The position numbers were made by a program, and so were the translations under genes. Under the pieces are notes generated by a model. It did not search any database. It was not told where the DNA came from and saw only the letters and a program-made list of their open reading frames with translations. Of a stretch of 64,000 nucleotides of DNA, positions 1-8,859 are shown piece by piece. The DNA lies in NCBI RefSeq assembly GCF_900111905.1, contig NZ_FOKM01000022.1, positions 35,696 through 99,695 of the forward strand, in the 5' to 3' direction. The stretch comes from Rhizobium sp. NFR07. GTDB taxonomy: Bacteria > Pseudomonadota > Alphaproteobacteria > Rhizobiales > Rhizobiaceae. Position 1 is the stretch's first letter. Every line of letters begins with the position of its first letter.

Positions 1-1
1 T

Positions 2-1372
2 CCTGATGTTCTGGTCAGTGCAGTATCGAACGAACTGCGCACCAAATACCTACAAGCCGCAAAGATGGCGTCTGACGTCAGTGGCCGCTTTGGTCCCAAC
101 CACGCCCAGGCTGTCCGATTGCGGGCCGAAATGGCAGAGTATCAGCGCTTGATGTTCAGCGAACTCAATAGAATCGCCGAAAGTTACCAAAGTGAACTCG
201 AGGTCGCAGAAGCACGTGAACGCGAGTTGACGCAGAATGTGCAGCGGGCCGAGTTGACGGCCACAGATGCGGGCAAGACGCAAGTGCAACTGCGTGAGTT
301 GCAGCGGTCGGCAGAAACCTATCGCAAGCTGCACGAGACCTTCCTGCAGCGTTATCACGAGGCCGTTCAGGAGCAATCTTTTCCTGTCACAGAAGCGCGC
401 ATCATTGCCCCTGCTGAACTTCCGCTTGCACCGAGCGCCCCGAAAAAATCACTCGTCGTTGCGCTGTTTGCGTTTCTCGGGATTGTATTTGGCATTGCGG
501 TTGCAACAGTGCGCGAAGTTCGCGACAGGTTTTTCCGTACCGGCGACCAGGTCCGGGACGAGGTTGGTCTCGAATACCTTGGCTCACTGCCGGTGACGCC
601 GACGAGACGCATCTGGCGGCGGGGCTCGGCCAAATCGGGACAACGGGAAATCGGCCGCGTTAACACGATCACGCATTATGCGGTCGAAAATCCACTTTCG
701 ATGTTTTCCGAGACGATGCGCAGCGCAAAAATCGCGATCGATGTCGCGAGCAAAGGCGAAAGATGCAAGGTTGCCGGCTTTGTGTCGGCTTTGCCCGGCG
801 AGGGAAAATCCACGGCTGCGATCAACTTTGCGCAGCAGTTGGCGAGCAATGGCGCACGAACGCTTCTGATTGATGCCGACCTTCGTAATCCAGGATCCTC
901 CCGGCTCCTTGCGCCCCAGGCCGAACACGGCTTGGCGGAGTTTTTGCAGAACGACAGGATCTTTGAGGAGATCATCTGGACCGATACATCGACCGGCCTA
1001 AAATTCATTCCGTCACGCCTACAGCGCAACCCGACCCAATCGGCGAACCTACTCGCATCGTCGGCCATGGAAGCGTTGCTCGATCGGGTACAAGGTCAGT
1101 ACGACTACATCATCCTGGACCTGCCACCTCTAGGACCGGTTGTAGACGCGCGCGCAATCGCCCATTTGATCGGAAATTTTGTTTGGGTCGTCGAGTGGGG
1201 CAAAACTTCACGACGAATGGTCAAGGAGACGGTGTCGAACGAGGTCGAGATAGCGGCCCGTACGCGTGGTGTGATCCTCAACAAGGTCGACACTCAGAAG
1301 CTGAAGCTTTACCGGGCTTATGGCTCAGCGGAGTACTACTACCGCACCTATGGATCCTACTATCAAAGCTGA
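2..1372 (+). CDS. Wzc/ExoP-type polysaccharide co-polymerase and tyrosine kinase (5' truncated)
   Basis: The reading frame is open to the left edge of the window, so the N-terminal part is missing; an internal ATG at 65 is not the true start. The visible protein has a long helical, probably coiled-coil periplasmic part, a transmembrane segment (around bases 450-510), then a cytoplasmic BY-kinase domain. Walker A is ALPGEGKST, Walker A' is LLIDADLR and Walker B is YIILDLPP. The C-terminus is a tyrosine cluster (YRAYGSAEYYYRTYGSYYQS), the usual autophosphorylation tail. Proteins of this family control chain length and export of exopolysaccharide made by Wzy-type machinery. An ExoY-like sugar transferase follows. 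The assignment to the family is firm; the polymer is unknown. Confidence 0.92.
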   Translation, partial: PDVLVSAVSNELRTKYLQAAKMASDVSGRFGPNHAQAVRLRAEMAEYQRLMFSELNRIAESYQSELEVAEARERELTQNVQRAELTATDAGKTQVQLRELQRSAETYRKLHETFLQRYHEAVQEQSFPVTEARIIAPAELPLAPSAPKKSLVVALFAFLGIVFGIAVATVREVRDRFFRTGDQVRDEVGLEYLGSLPVTPTRRIWRRGSAKSGQREIGRVNTITHYAVENPLSMFSETMRSAKIAIDVASKGERCKVAGFVSALPGEGKSTAAINFAQQLASNGARTLLIDADLRNPGSSRLLAPQAEHGLAEFLQNDRIFEEIIWTDTSTGLKFIPSRLQRNPTQSANLLASSAMEALLDRVQGQYDYIILDLPPLGPVVDARAIAHLIGNFVWVVEWGKTSRRMVKETVSNEVEIAARTRGVILNKVDTQKLKLYRAYGSAEYYYRTYGSYYQS

Positions 1373-1756
1373 CGTCGATCCGATCGATAGCCGTCGTAGT
1401 TGGGTGACCCTGGCTATGAAGTCCCGCAGACTTTGCTGCAGGCGATGATCGTTTGATCTACCTTGCTCAGGATATTCTCCCACGAGAAATCCGAGGCACC
1501 ACGAGCCTCATCGGAAAATTGACTGGTCGCTGACAGCGATGGGAATGCCCCTGCCAGTAGGATTCCTATACGCCTTTTCCTTTAAGCTTGGATTGGTTTG
1601 TCTTCCGTTTCAAGTTCCAACTCAAATCAGCAAACAATTAAACGCGCGAAATATAGTTACCTTCTCGTTAATTTTAGTAATGACGCAATCTCAAAGCGGT
1701 GATATATTAAATTTGTACTCAACTTCATCAAAATCACCAGCTATAAGGGCGAAACG
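1373..1756. other. Intergenic region with AT-rich leader of the sugar transferase gene
   Basis: No credible gene was found in these 384 bases. The last 130 bases (about 1625-1745) are clearly richer in A+T than the flanking genes, which suits a promoter for the downstream sugar transferase. No dyad or terminator stood out. Confidence 0.4.
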
Positions 1757-2476
1757 ATGAGCGCTTATGACGTGCATCTTCCGGGTGCATTTAAAGTCGA
1801 CACATCTTCTTCCACGGTGGCTGTTCCAGGCCAGTTGCTTCCAGGTGCCATGGCGCGGCGCGATATTCCCCAGCGGACTGCGGCAGGAAAGCGGGGAATG
1901 GACATCGTAATATCCGGGATCGCGTTAGTCATCCTTTTCCCGCTTCTTCTCATGGTCGCGTTGGCGATCAAGCTCGACAGCTCGGGGCCGGTCTTGTTTA
2001 GGCAGAAACGCTGGGGAAAGGACTGCAAAGTCATCGAGGTTTTTAAATTTCGGTCGATGCGGCTCGAGGACTGCGACGCGAGCGGGATTGCTCAGACAAC
2101 CAAAAATGATTGTCGGGTAACACGGATCGGCAAGATCCTACGACGCACGAATGTTGACGAGCTGCCGCAGCTTTTCAACGTCCTCAAAGGTGATATGTCC
2201 CTGGTCGGGCCGCGGTGCCACGCGATCGGCATGCTCGCCGCCGGCAAACTCTACGAGGATCTTGTCCCCGTTTATCACAACAGGCATGTAGTGCGCCCTG
2301 GGCTCACAGGCCTTGCCCAGATGCGCGGGCTGCGCGGACCAACAGACCGGCCCTCGAAGGCCCGAGCGCGCATAGCGAGCGACCTCTACTATATCGAGAA
2401 CCTGTCGCTGAGGCTCGACATTACGATCATGATCGGCACCGTCATCAGTGAGCTGAAGGGTGGTAAGGGCTTCTAA
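1757..2476 (+). CDS. ExoY-like undecaprenyl-phosphate sugar phosphotransferase
   Basis: A 239-residue bacterial sugar transferase (PF02397). It starts with a non-conserved ~45-residue leader, then the motif KRGMDIVISG, one membrane helix (IALVILFPLLLMVALAIKL), and the catalytic cytoplasmic part with FRQKRWGK, FKFRSM, RRTNVDELPQLFNVLKGDMS and LVGPR. Enzymes of this family transfer a sugar-1-phosphate to undecaprenyl phosphate and so start assembly of an exopolysaccharide repeat unit. The length is that of short ExoY-type enzymes rather than long WbaP types with four extra helices. It lies 384 bases downstream of the ExoP-like kinase on the same strand, a common pairing. The sugar transferred cannot be read from the sequence. 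Confidence 0.9.
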   Translation: MSAYDVHLPGAFKVDTSSSTVAVPGQLLPGAMARRDIPQRTAAGKRGMDIVISGIALVILFPLLLMVALAIKLDSSGPVLFRQKRWGKDCKVIEVFKFRSMRLEDCDASGIAQTTKNDCRVTRIGKILRRTNVDELPQLFNVLKGDMSLVGPRCHAIGMLAAGKLYEDLVPVYHNRHVVRPGLTGLAQMRGLRGPTDRPSKARARIASDLYYIENLSLRLDITIMIGTVISELKGGKGF

Positions 2477-2664
2477 GTCGATGTCCGACACAGACGGATA
2501 ACGAGAGAATTGTCGCCGATCGGCATGTGTCCTGAGCGTTTCATGGCCTCCTGGCCGCCTGCGTCGCAGCCGCCTGATATTCTATTTAACGGCTTGCTAA
2601 CTACCCTCATTGACACTTCCGCAGGCTTGGCACGCTATCGATGGGAGACTGTTATGAGGCTCTC

Positions 2665-2805
2665 ATGTCATCACGTTTAAAAAACACCCTTGGTGCTTTT
2701 GGAATATCGATCACGTTGTGGATGTTGATCATCCACGGGTCGATGTCGCTGTTACAGGCGAATGGCAACGCCGTTGACCAAAGTGTGACGGCAAGCGTCC
2801 GCTAG
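2665..2805 (+). CDS. Possible 46-residue single-helix small protein
   Basis: A short frame with ATG at 2665 and GAGG five bases upstream. It reads MSSRLKNTLGAFGISITLWM and then continues hydrophobic before a polar tail ending in TAG. It has a basic N-terminus followed by one hydrophobic stretch, like a small membrane or secreted peptide. It lies alone between the sugar transferase and the convergent phosphatase gene. There is no recognised family, and it could be a chance frame. Confidence 0.3.
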   Translation: MSSRLKNTLGAFGISITLWMLIIHGSMSLLQANGNAVDQSVTASVR

Positions 2806-2894
2806 CGGCAAAGCCCGTGCGACAGCGCCTTCTACATCGGACAGTCGGGCCGTCGCCTCGACCGCCCCGCAGCGAAGACTGTTGACGCGATGTC

Positions 2895-3677
2895 TCAGAT
2901 AACACTCCCCTCACCGCCGTCGATTTTCAACACCGAGAGATGTCGGCTGAAATAGGCCCCGGTATCAACTGCGATCCTGCTTGGCTTGAACTCGATTTCG
3001 CTGCATGGCGTATGACCATGGATGACGAGATAAGGAAGGTCGGGCCCGTCCGTCAGAAAGGGCTCCCTGATCCACATAAGGTCTTCATCACGCTGATCTG
3101 CAAGTGGCACGCCGGGCCTTAGGCCAGCATGGACGAAGACGTAGCGACCTATGCGCAGGAGGACTGGAAGGCTTTCGAGAAAACCAAGATGGAATTGCGG
3201 CATAAGTTCCGTTAGCAGGTCGCGAACGTGGTTCGGCCTTCGAAGCAGTGCCCTGTCGATCTCGCGGATGTCTATGCCGTAGGAAAGAAGGGTTTGCTGG
3301 CCACCAAGCTCGAGCAATCTGTGCAAGCTCTGCTGTCGTTTCAGGTATTTCAGGAAGACGTCGTCGTGATTGCCGCATAGAGCAATGCGCGCGATATCCG
3401 GATCTGGGCCTGAACTGAGATGATCGATCACGTCTGCTGACGCTGGACCACGATCGACGTAATCGCCGAGAAGCACGATCAGGGCGCGCTGGCCGCTCCC
3501 TTTCAGGTCATCCTTGACGCGCTGTTCCGCTGCCTTCAACTCGTCGAGACATCCATGGACGTCACCGATTACGTAGATAGGATAAGTCGGATCATCATCA
3601 CCAAGATCGATACGACGCCGACCCGCGGAATGGCGCAGCGCAGGATCGATACCTAACCATTGCATCAGTTTGTGCAT
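2895..3677 (-). CDS. PPP-family metallophosphoesterase (serine/threonine phosphatase-like)
   Basis: A 260-residue protein with the PPP signature motifs in order: GDVHGC near residue 38, GDYVDRG near 70 and GNHD near 100, with later metal-ligand histidines in VFVHAG and VIHGHTP. These coordinate a two-metal centre used to hydrolyse phosphoesters, either phosphoprotein or small molecules such as diadenosine tetraphosphate. Its place next to a BY-kinase makes a role in reversing phosphorylation tempting, but nothing in the sequence proves it. ATG at 3677 gives the full-length domain. The gene is convergent with the sugar transferase and stands alone. Confidence 0.9.
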   Translation of the reverse strand: MHKLMQWLGIDPALRHSAGRRRIDLGDDDPTYPIYVIGDVHGCLDELKAAEQRVKDDLKGSGQRALIVLLGDYVDRGPASADVIDHLSSGPDPDIARIALCGNHDDVFLKYLKRQQSLHRLLELGGQQTLLSYGIDIREIDRALLRRPNHVRDLLTELMPQFHLGFLESLPVLLRIGRYVFVHAGLRPGVPLADQRDEDLMWIREPFLTDGPDLPYLVIHGHTPCSEIEFKPSRIAVDTGAYFSRHLSVLKIDGGEGSVI

Positions 3678-4239
3678 CTGCCCGCCCCCGTACCCAATCC
3701 GTGAACGCCGACATTGCTAAGTCTTGGATTTGTTTCACGGGATGATCCGGACGGCAACCTAATCCTCGCTTGCTAATAGGAAACGAGACTAATCCCTGAA
3801 AAGTCTGACGAACATAAATGATTGGAAGATGCTAAGCGACATGATGACCGGCTTATTTTGCGCAAGCCACTGCTAGTTGGGTGCAAGTGGCCGTGGAAAC
3901 GCTTTTCATGTCAGCCGAAACGACAGAATGCCGCAAGTCGCGCCTTCACGTGCTCGCTTTGATGATAGTGTCTTCTCTGTCGAACGTCTTTGCAATCGCA
4001 AGAGGCTCAAATGCGGGCGCCACTTGTTTGAGAAGTAGGCGAAGACCCGCGGCTACTGCCGGGGGTACGAGTCCTCGCCACTCCTGCAATAGTATTCCTA
4101 TCTTATACTTTCTTTGTCAAACCGTTCCGCAGCTAAATCCACAGGACTATACTTAATAGTACCTTAGCTCTCACGCAAAGCGTCGGACCCGCCTTTAGGA
4201 CACTCGTCACATTATCTGCTCGCACCGTGTCCTTTAGTT
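3678..4239. other. Intergenic region, no gene seen
   Basis: About 560 bases between the phosphatase gene and the end of the leftward sugar operon. Short open frames exist (for example 3881-4156 on +), but they have no family resemblance, no good ribosome binding site and odd composition. Nothing is assigned. Confidence 0.4.
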
Positions 4240-5574
4240 CTAAGCGCGCTCTTCCTCGTCATCTGCATTCATCCCGAGCGCCGCACGTGCGGCGCGCTCG
4301 CCGCTTAGGAATGCCGCATCCGTCCAGATGTAACCCCATTGGCCAAATCGCCCGCAATATTCGATGCCGACTTCATCAAGATAGCCGTGTACGATATCGA
4401 CGGCCGCCTTGCGCTCGAGATCGAAGATGATATTGCCGAAGGGCAGCATTATCGCGCTTTGGTGGATCACCTCTGCGCGGGACGTGACCAGTCCGGCTTT
4501 GATTAGAGCGTCGATGGCGGGCTCAATCCAGTCACTTGCGGGACCCTCCAGAGGACGATATTTTTCGCTGAAATAGATCTCGGCCTGCATTGCCCCGCAC
4601 CCCTTCGGAACCGTCATCGGAGACAGGTTATCGCGGTAGCTCACCCGAGCGAAAGGGATGTCCTCGTCGTAGAAATAGGACCATTGCGGTTTCGTCTCGA
4701 TCGGCCGGTTCAGGCCGATATTAACAACCACGACCTGGGTGCATGCGAGGCGCGCCGCAGCCTCGCGGACCTCACGCGGCGCGTCTTTGATCAGTGGCAC
4801 AATGACAGTGAGCGGTAGGGAGGAAATCAGTTTTGAAAACCGGTCCGATGTCCCGTTCTTGAACATCAGGATCTTTTCCGTGATGTCGATCGAGGCGATC
4901 TCGTGATCACACAGAACCTCAGCCTTGTCGTAGAAGCCTTTGATAAAAGACTCAAAACCCCCTTCGGTCGGATAGCGAAACTCGTTGACGTAGAAGACAT
5001 CGAGTGGCTCATGCTCGAGGGCGCCCCTCAGGACTTCGTCAAGGTTCGGCCTATAGAGCCTCGGTCCGAGCCAGTCCGTCGACATGTTTGCGGCATCGGT
5101 TGTATGATATTTCCGGGTATAGACCATCGGGAAGGTGTCGGCGAAGGTCTTGCCATAGGCCGCCATCAGCCAGTCTTCATAATTGGAAATTTTAGGCGCT
5201 TCGATCTGTCGCGCTTCGACAAAATCTTTGATGCAATTCACCACAAGATCGGTCGGCAGTCCATGCAAGTTGACCTGGGCCGGATGTTTTATCCAGTGAC
5301 CATGCCAGTAGTTGTTGCAATAGACATTGCCCACCTGGAAATGCTGACCAGTGGATTGTGCAAACAGCTCTTTTACGCGTGTGTTCTTGGTAAAAGAGAT
5401 GTGGACGCCCTCGTCGAAGACAAAGCCATCACCTGACCCGAAGCTCGAGGTCAAACCTCCCGGCCTCGGGCGCTTGTCATAGAGCTTTGCTTTTACCCCG
5501 TTGGCAAACAGGACGTTGGCAGCACCAAAGCCAGCCATACCGCCGCCCAAGATGGCATATCCCTTGTGTTCCAT
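4240..5574 (-). CDS. FAD-dependent protein related to UDP-galactopyranose mutase / protoporphyrinogen oxidase
   Basis: A 444-residue flavoprotein. The N-terminus has a dinucleotide-binding Rossmann motif (AILGGGMAGFGAANVL) followed by the second-strand motif KLYDKRPRPGGLTSSF and a DEGVHISF segment typical of the UGM and amine-oxidase-like superfamily. This is the last gene of the leftward sugar operon, 15 bases after the SDR gene. In this setting it may be a ring-contracting mutase or an oxidase acting on a nucleotide sugar. It is longer than classical Glf (about 370-390), and the Glf-specific residues could not be confirmed by eye, so the reaction is left open. Confidence 0.75.
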   Translation of the reverse strand: MEHKGYAILGGGMAGFGAANVLFANGVKAKLYDKRPRPGGLTSSFGSGDGFVFDEGVHISFTKNTRVKELFAQSTGQHFQVGNVYCNNYWHGHWIKHPAQVNLHGLPTDLVVNCIKDFVEARQIEAPKISNYEDWLMAAYGKTFADTFPMVYTRKYHTTDAANMSTDWLGPRLYRPNLDEVLRGALEHEPLDVFYVNEFRYPTEGGFESFIKGFYDKAEVLCDHEIASIDITEKILMFKNGTSDRFSKLISSLPLTVIVPLIKDAPREVREAAARLACTQVVVVNIGLNRPIETKPQWSYFYDEDIPFARVSYRDNLSPMTVPKGCGAMQAEIYFSEKYRPLEGPASDWIEPAIDALIKAGLVTSRAEVIHQSAIMLPFGNIIFDLERKAAVDIVHGYLDEVGIEYCGRFGQWGYIWTDAAFLSGERAARAALGMNADDEEERA

Positions 5575-5589
5575 ATCGTCCTCTTCAGG

Positions 5590-6636
5590 TCAGTTTAACC
5601 AGCGGACATCGGCCGAGATCCGTCCCGCGTTCATGTGATTTTCCAGGATAGCGAGACGCTTGGTATCGGCAGGGATGACCTCGCGGCTGGCATTTTTGGC
5701 CTCGGTCAGACCGTCGATGAGGCGATCAATCGACTGAGACAGGGACATGACCGGCTGATGGTCTGGAGCGATCTCAGAAAATCGGCGAAAATCGACCTGA
5801 TAGGATCGCCGGTCGGGCGGCGCATTCTCGTTGATCGAGATGCGAGTGCCGGGAATCTTTTCGGCGACGGCGTTTGCGAGGTCCGAAACGCGGTGATTGT
5901 GATCGTCACGACCGGCATTGATTGCCAGGAACTGTCCGCCGTTGGCTGCATCGCGGGTCAGTGCCCACTCGATGGCACGCGCCATGTCGTGGACGTCGAT
6001 CAGCGGTCTCCAGGGCGTGCCGTCACTCAAGACCTTGATTTCGCCAGTCGACAAAGCGGTGGCAACGAAGTCGTTGAGCACAAGGTCGAGACGCAAGCGC
6101 GGGGAATAGCCGCAGGCAGTAGCAAACCTCAAGCAAGTCACCACCATATCAGGTGCGTTGAGCTTCGACAGCGCTTGTTCTGTTGCAATCTTCGAGCGAG
6201 CGTAGGCTGTGAGCGGGTTGAGCGGATCCTCTTCCTTACGCGGGCCGCCCTCGGCAAAGCCGTAAATGCTACAACTCGACGCAAATATGAAGCTCTTTAC
6301 GCCCGCCTGCGCTGCAGCGGCTGCGATCGCAAGACTTGCAGCATAGTTGATACTGTCGGTCTGCGTTTCGAACCGGACGCCAATTGGATCATTGGAGAGG
6401 GCCGCCAGATGGACAACCGCGTCGACGCCCTCGAGAAGAGAGGCCGGGAAATCGCGGACATCACCGAACACCTGTTCGTTAAGAATACGTTCGGGGAAAG
6501 CACCTGGCGAGGTCAGGCATTGCGCAAAAAATCCGCTGTCATAGCCGATGAGTTCGGCGTCGGGCCAGCGGTCGCGAAGATGGGCCACAACGACCGGGCC
6601 GACATAGCCCATATTTCCAGTCACCAAAATGCGCAT
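5590..6636 (-). CDS. Extended SDR NAD-dependent nucleotide-sugar epimerase/dehydratase
   Basis: A 348-residue extended short-chain dehydrogenase. It has the NAD-binding motif GNMGYVG at residues 7-13, the catalytic serine region in FASSCSIYG, and the YARSK (YxxxK) active-site motif. Members oxidise and reduce C4 of nucleotide sugars, producing epimers or 4-keto-6-deoxy sugars. Its neighbours handle nucleotide-activated sugars (cytidylyltransferase, 3,5-epimerase, C-methyltransferase). It could be the 4-ketoreductase or epimerase that finishes the sugar. It is 13 bases downstream of the DUF707 gene, so probably co-transcribed. Confidence 0.85.
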   Translation of the reverse strand: MRILVTGNMGYVGPVVVAHLRDRWPDAELIGYDSGFFAQCLTSPGAFPERILNEQVFGDVRDFPASLLEGVDAVVHLAALSNDPIGVRFETQTDSINYAASLAIAAAAAQAGVKSFIFASSCSIYGFAEGGPRKEEDPLNPLTAYARSKIATEQALSKLNAPDMVVTCLRFATACGYSPRLRLDLVLNDFVATALSTGEIKVLSDGTPWRPLIDVHDMARAIEWALTRDAANGGQFLAINAGRDDHNHRVSDLANAVAEKIPGTRISINENAPPDRRSYQVDFRRFSEIAPDHQPVMSLSQSIDRLIDGLTEAKNASREVIPADTKRLAILENHMNAGRISADVRWLN

Positions 6637-6649
6637 GATGTCTCTCCCG

Positions 6650-7579
6650 TTACCTGACGCTGACTAGATTGGTCTTTGGATCTTTGCGGACAATTGTTTT
6701 GAGTTGCGCTGGGCGGTACCGCCAGCGGGTAAAAATGCGGGCAATCATTCCGCATCCCACTCTGAAGGCATCCCTTCGGCATCTCATTCCGGCTGAGACC
6801 CGTACGAGGTGGATGCCGTTGCTCGCATTGGCTGCCGCGCGGCCGACCCGCTTGCCTTCTGCAGTAATGCCACCATAGATGAGCTTGCCCTTCGGCAGTT
6901 TGTCGAACGACCGCCTTACATCGCGAAGGTCGGCCTCCGGATCCATGCCAAGGCGCTTGAACGTCTGGTAGATTTCGCCCGAGTAAAGCATTCGCGTGTG
7001 GATCATCGGTGCGGCGTCAATGAAGGCTGCACGATAGACCGGGTTTGGCATCAGCATTGCCCAGATGTCATCCTGCCCCCAGCCGGTCGGCCAGCGCTCG
7101 ATGCTTGGCAAAAGCAGGCGAAAATAGGAGGTCTTGATCACTGGGCACATGGCTTCGATGTAGTTCGAGTATCGCAGCAGAAACGCCGGGCAATGCGCTG
7201 TAATTGGATAGGAAATGTGACTGGACGGCATAAGGGATGGCTGCGCAATATCGAGGTCGTTTTGAGCAGCAATCGCAAAAAGCCGGCTGATATTTCCAGG
7301 ATCAAACAGCAGATCGTCGTCGGGAAACATGACGTATTCGTAGCGGTCCAACAGTTCAGGCTGGTCGCGAAAATACCGGCAAATACTGTCCCACTTGGTC
7401 CCCATATCGTAGGACAAGGGGGTGTCGCCATCGTTGAGATCGGCGAGACCCTTGTCATAAGTGCTTAGTTGAAGATCCCAGTTTCGATCAGGTTTCGGCT
7501 CGACGAGCCACGTACGATGCAAGGACAAACGCCCGACCCTGGCAAAGACGAGGTTTGGCCGCCTGAGACTGTTGTTCAT
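6650..7579 (-). CDS. DUF707-like protein, probable glycosyltransferase-fold
   Basis: A 309-residue protein resembling DUF707. It opens with NLVFARVGRLSLHRTWL, has a WDLQLSTYDKG segment, and a DDDLLFDPG stretch that looks like the metal-binding DxD motif of GT-A glycosyltransferases. A later GWGQDDIW motif also recalls the catalytic region of such enzymes. It starts with an ATGA overlap on the stop of the methyltransferase gene. Inference: it attaches the unusual sugar made by the operon. No biochemical role is established for the family as far as I know. Confidence 0.7.
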   Translation of the reverse strand: MNNSLRRPNLVFARVGRLSLHRTWLVEPKPDRNWDLQLSTYDKGLADLNDGDTPLSYDMGTKWDSICRYFRDQPELLDRYEYVMFPDDDLLFDPGNISRLFAIAAQNDLDIAQPSLMPSSHISYPITAHCPAFLLRYSNYIEAMCPVIKTSYFRLLLPSIERWPTGWGQDDIWAMLMPNPVYRAAFIDAAPMIHTRMLYSGEIYQTFKRLGMDPEADLRDVRRSFDKLPKGKLIYGGITAEGKRVGRAAANASNGIHLVRVSAGMRCRRDAFRVGCGMIARIFTRWRYRPAQLKTIVRKDPKTNLVSVR

Positions 7580-8859
7580 CTGGCGATCTCCAGACGCTGC
7601 GGATGGGGTACTGCTTTCAAGAAGATGCCGCCGTGATCGTGGAACGCCTTCTGCTGCGAGACAATTTCATCGGCAAAATTCCAGGGCAGGATGAGCAAGT
7701 AATCAGGGGGCGAGGCGTCGAGGACGTCGACCGGCTTGATTGGTAGACGCACGCCCGGCATCAACTTGCCAACCTTGTGGGTATTGCGATCAACAACGAA
7801 GGCAATCGTGTCATCGGGTAGGTCTGCGTAGTTGAGGAGGGTTGCGCCCTTTGCGGCCGCGCCGTAGGCCGCGATTGTCTTGCCGTTGGCGCGAATGTCT
7901 TGAAGCATGATGCGCAGGTCTTGGCGCAATTGCTGAACGTGGCGGCCGAAGCTCTGGTAATAGTCGGCGCCGTTGAGACCAAGCCGCTCTTCATCCGTCT
8001 GCAGTTGCTGCAAGACGGCCGTTTTTCCTTGCTTCTTGCTCACCCGTAGCCGTAGCGAACCGCCGTGGATTTCAAGCTTCTTGGCGTCATTGAGATAAAG
8101 GCCATGACGGCCAAAGAGTGGTTCGAGTGCGGCGAGCGAGTAATAAAAGACGTGCTCGTGATAGATAGTGTCGAAGGCGCAGGTCTCGACCAGATCCCGG
8201 ACATAAGGGAATTCGAATTCGGCGACGCCGTCCTCAGCGAGCAAAATTGCGAACCCTTCAATGAAGTCATTGATATCGTTAACATGGGCAAGGACATTAT
8301 TGGCCAGCATTACGGAGGCCGAACGCCCCTCTTCGACCAGCTTCTTGGCGACCCTCGCACCGAAGAAATCGATAAGGGTCGGTACCCCGATTGCAATTGC
8401 TGCTTCTGCCGGCCCCTTGGCCGGATCAATACCAAGCACGGGGACGCGGTTCTCGACGAAGTTCTTCAGGAGATAACCATCGTTGCTGGCAATCTCGACA
8501 ACAAGGTCGTCTTCCCCCAGGTGCCGCTCGTCCATAAGATCAAGCGCGTGGGAACGGCTGTGGATGAGAAGAGCGGGAATAAAGGAGGAATAGTAAGGAT
8601 AATCCTGACCGAAGAGGATTTCAGGAGCTACATCTTCACTGACCTGCAGCAACCCGCATTCCATGCAAAGGACGACCTCGAGCGGAAAAAGCGGTTCAGA
8701 GACGGCGAGGCTGTCGGGCTCCAGGAGGGCGTTGGCGAGTGGCTGCTTTCCGAGATCCAAAATCGAGACAAGCTCGCCGCATCCACAAGAGCGGCATGCG
8801 GTAATGCGCCCGTAAATCTTCGTCGGCATGGCGTTATTGGCTGTTTCAGCGACGTGCAT
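7576..8859 (-). CDS. Nucleotide-sugar C-methyltransferase (TylCIII/NovU type)
   Basis: A 427-residue three-part methyltransferase. The N-terminal zinc-binding domain has CRSCG and, about 38 residues later, CMECG. The central SAM-binding core has VVEIASNDGYLLKNF and GIDPAKG. A C-terminal domain follows (IAAYGAAAKGATLLNY). This layout (Methyltransf_13/11/14) belongs to enzymes that C-methylate 4-keto sugars at C3. The start overlaps the end of the DUF4910 gene by 14 bases; an internal ATG at 8829 is an alternative. With a cytidylyltransferase and a 3,5-epimerase in the same operon, it points to a branched-chain methyl sugar. Confidence 0.88.
   Translation of the reverse strand: MHVAETANNAMPTKIYGRITACRSCGCGELVSILDLGKQPLANALLEPDSLAVSEPLFPLEVVLCMECGLLQVSEDVAPEILFGQDYPYYSSFIPALLIHSRSHALDLMDERHLGEDDLVVEIASNDGYLLKNFVENRVPVLGIDPAKGPAEAAIAIGVPTLIDFFGARVAKKLVEEGRSASVMLANNVLAHVNDINDFIEGFAILLAEDGVAEFEFPYVRDLVETCAFDTIYHEHVFYYSLAALEPLFGRHGLYLNDAKKLEIHGGSLRLRVSKKQGKTAVLQQLQTDEERLGLNGADYYQSFGRHVQQLRQDLRIMLQDIRANGKTIAAYGAAAKGATLLNYADLPDDTIAFVVDRNTHKVGKLMPGVRLPIKPVDVLDASPPDYLLILPWNFADEIVSQQKAFHDHGGIFLKAVPHPQRLEIAR

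Noticed and set aside
1757..2476. Possibility that the sugar transferase is a full-length WbaP-type enzyme
   Set aside because: There is only one predicted helix and 239 residues, so it is the short ExoY-like type.
5635..6657. Long plus-strand frame of about 340 codons
   Set aside because: It mirrors the SDR epimerase gene on the other strand, has no family features, and is a typical GC-rich shadow frame.
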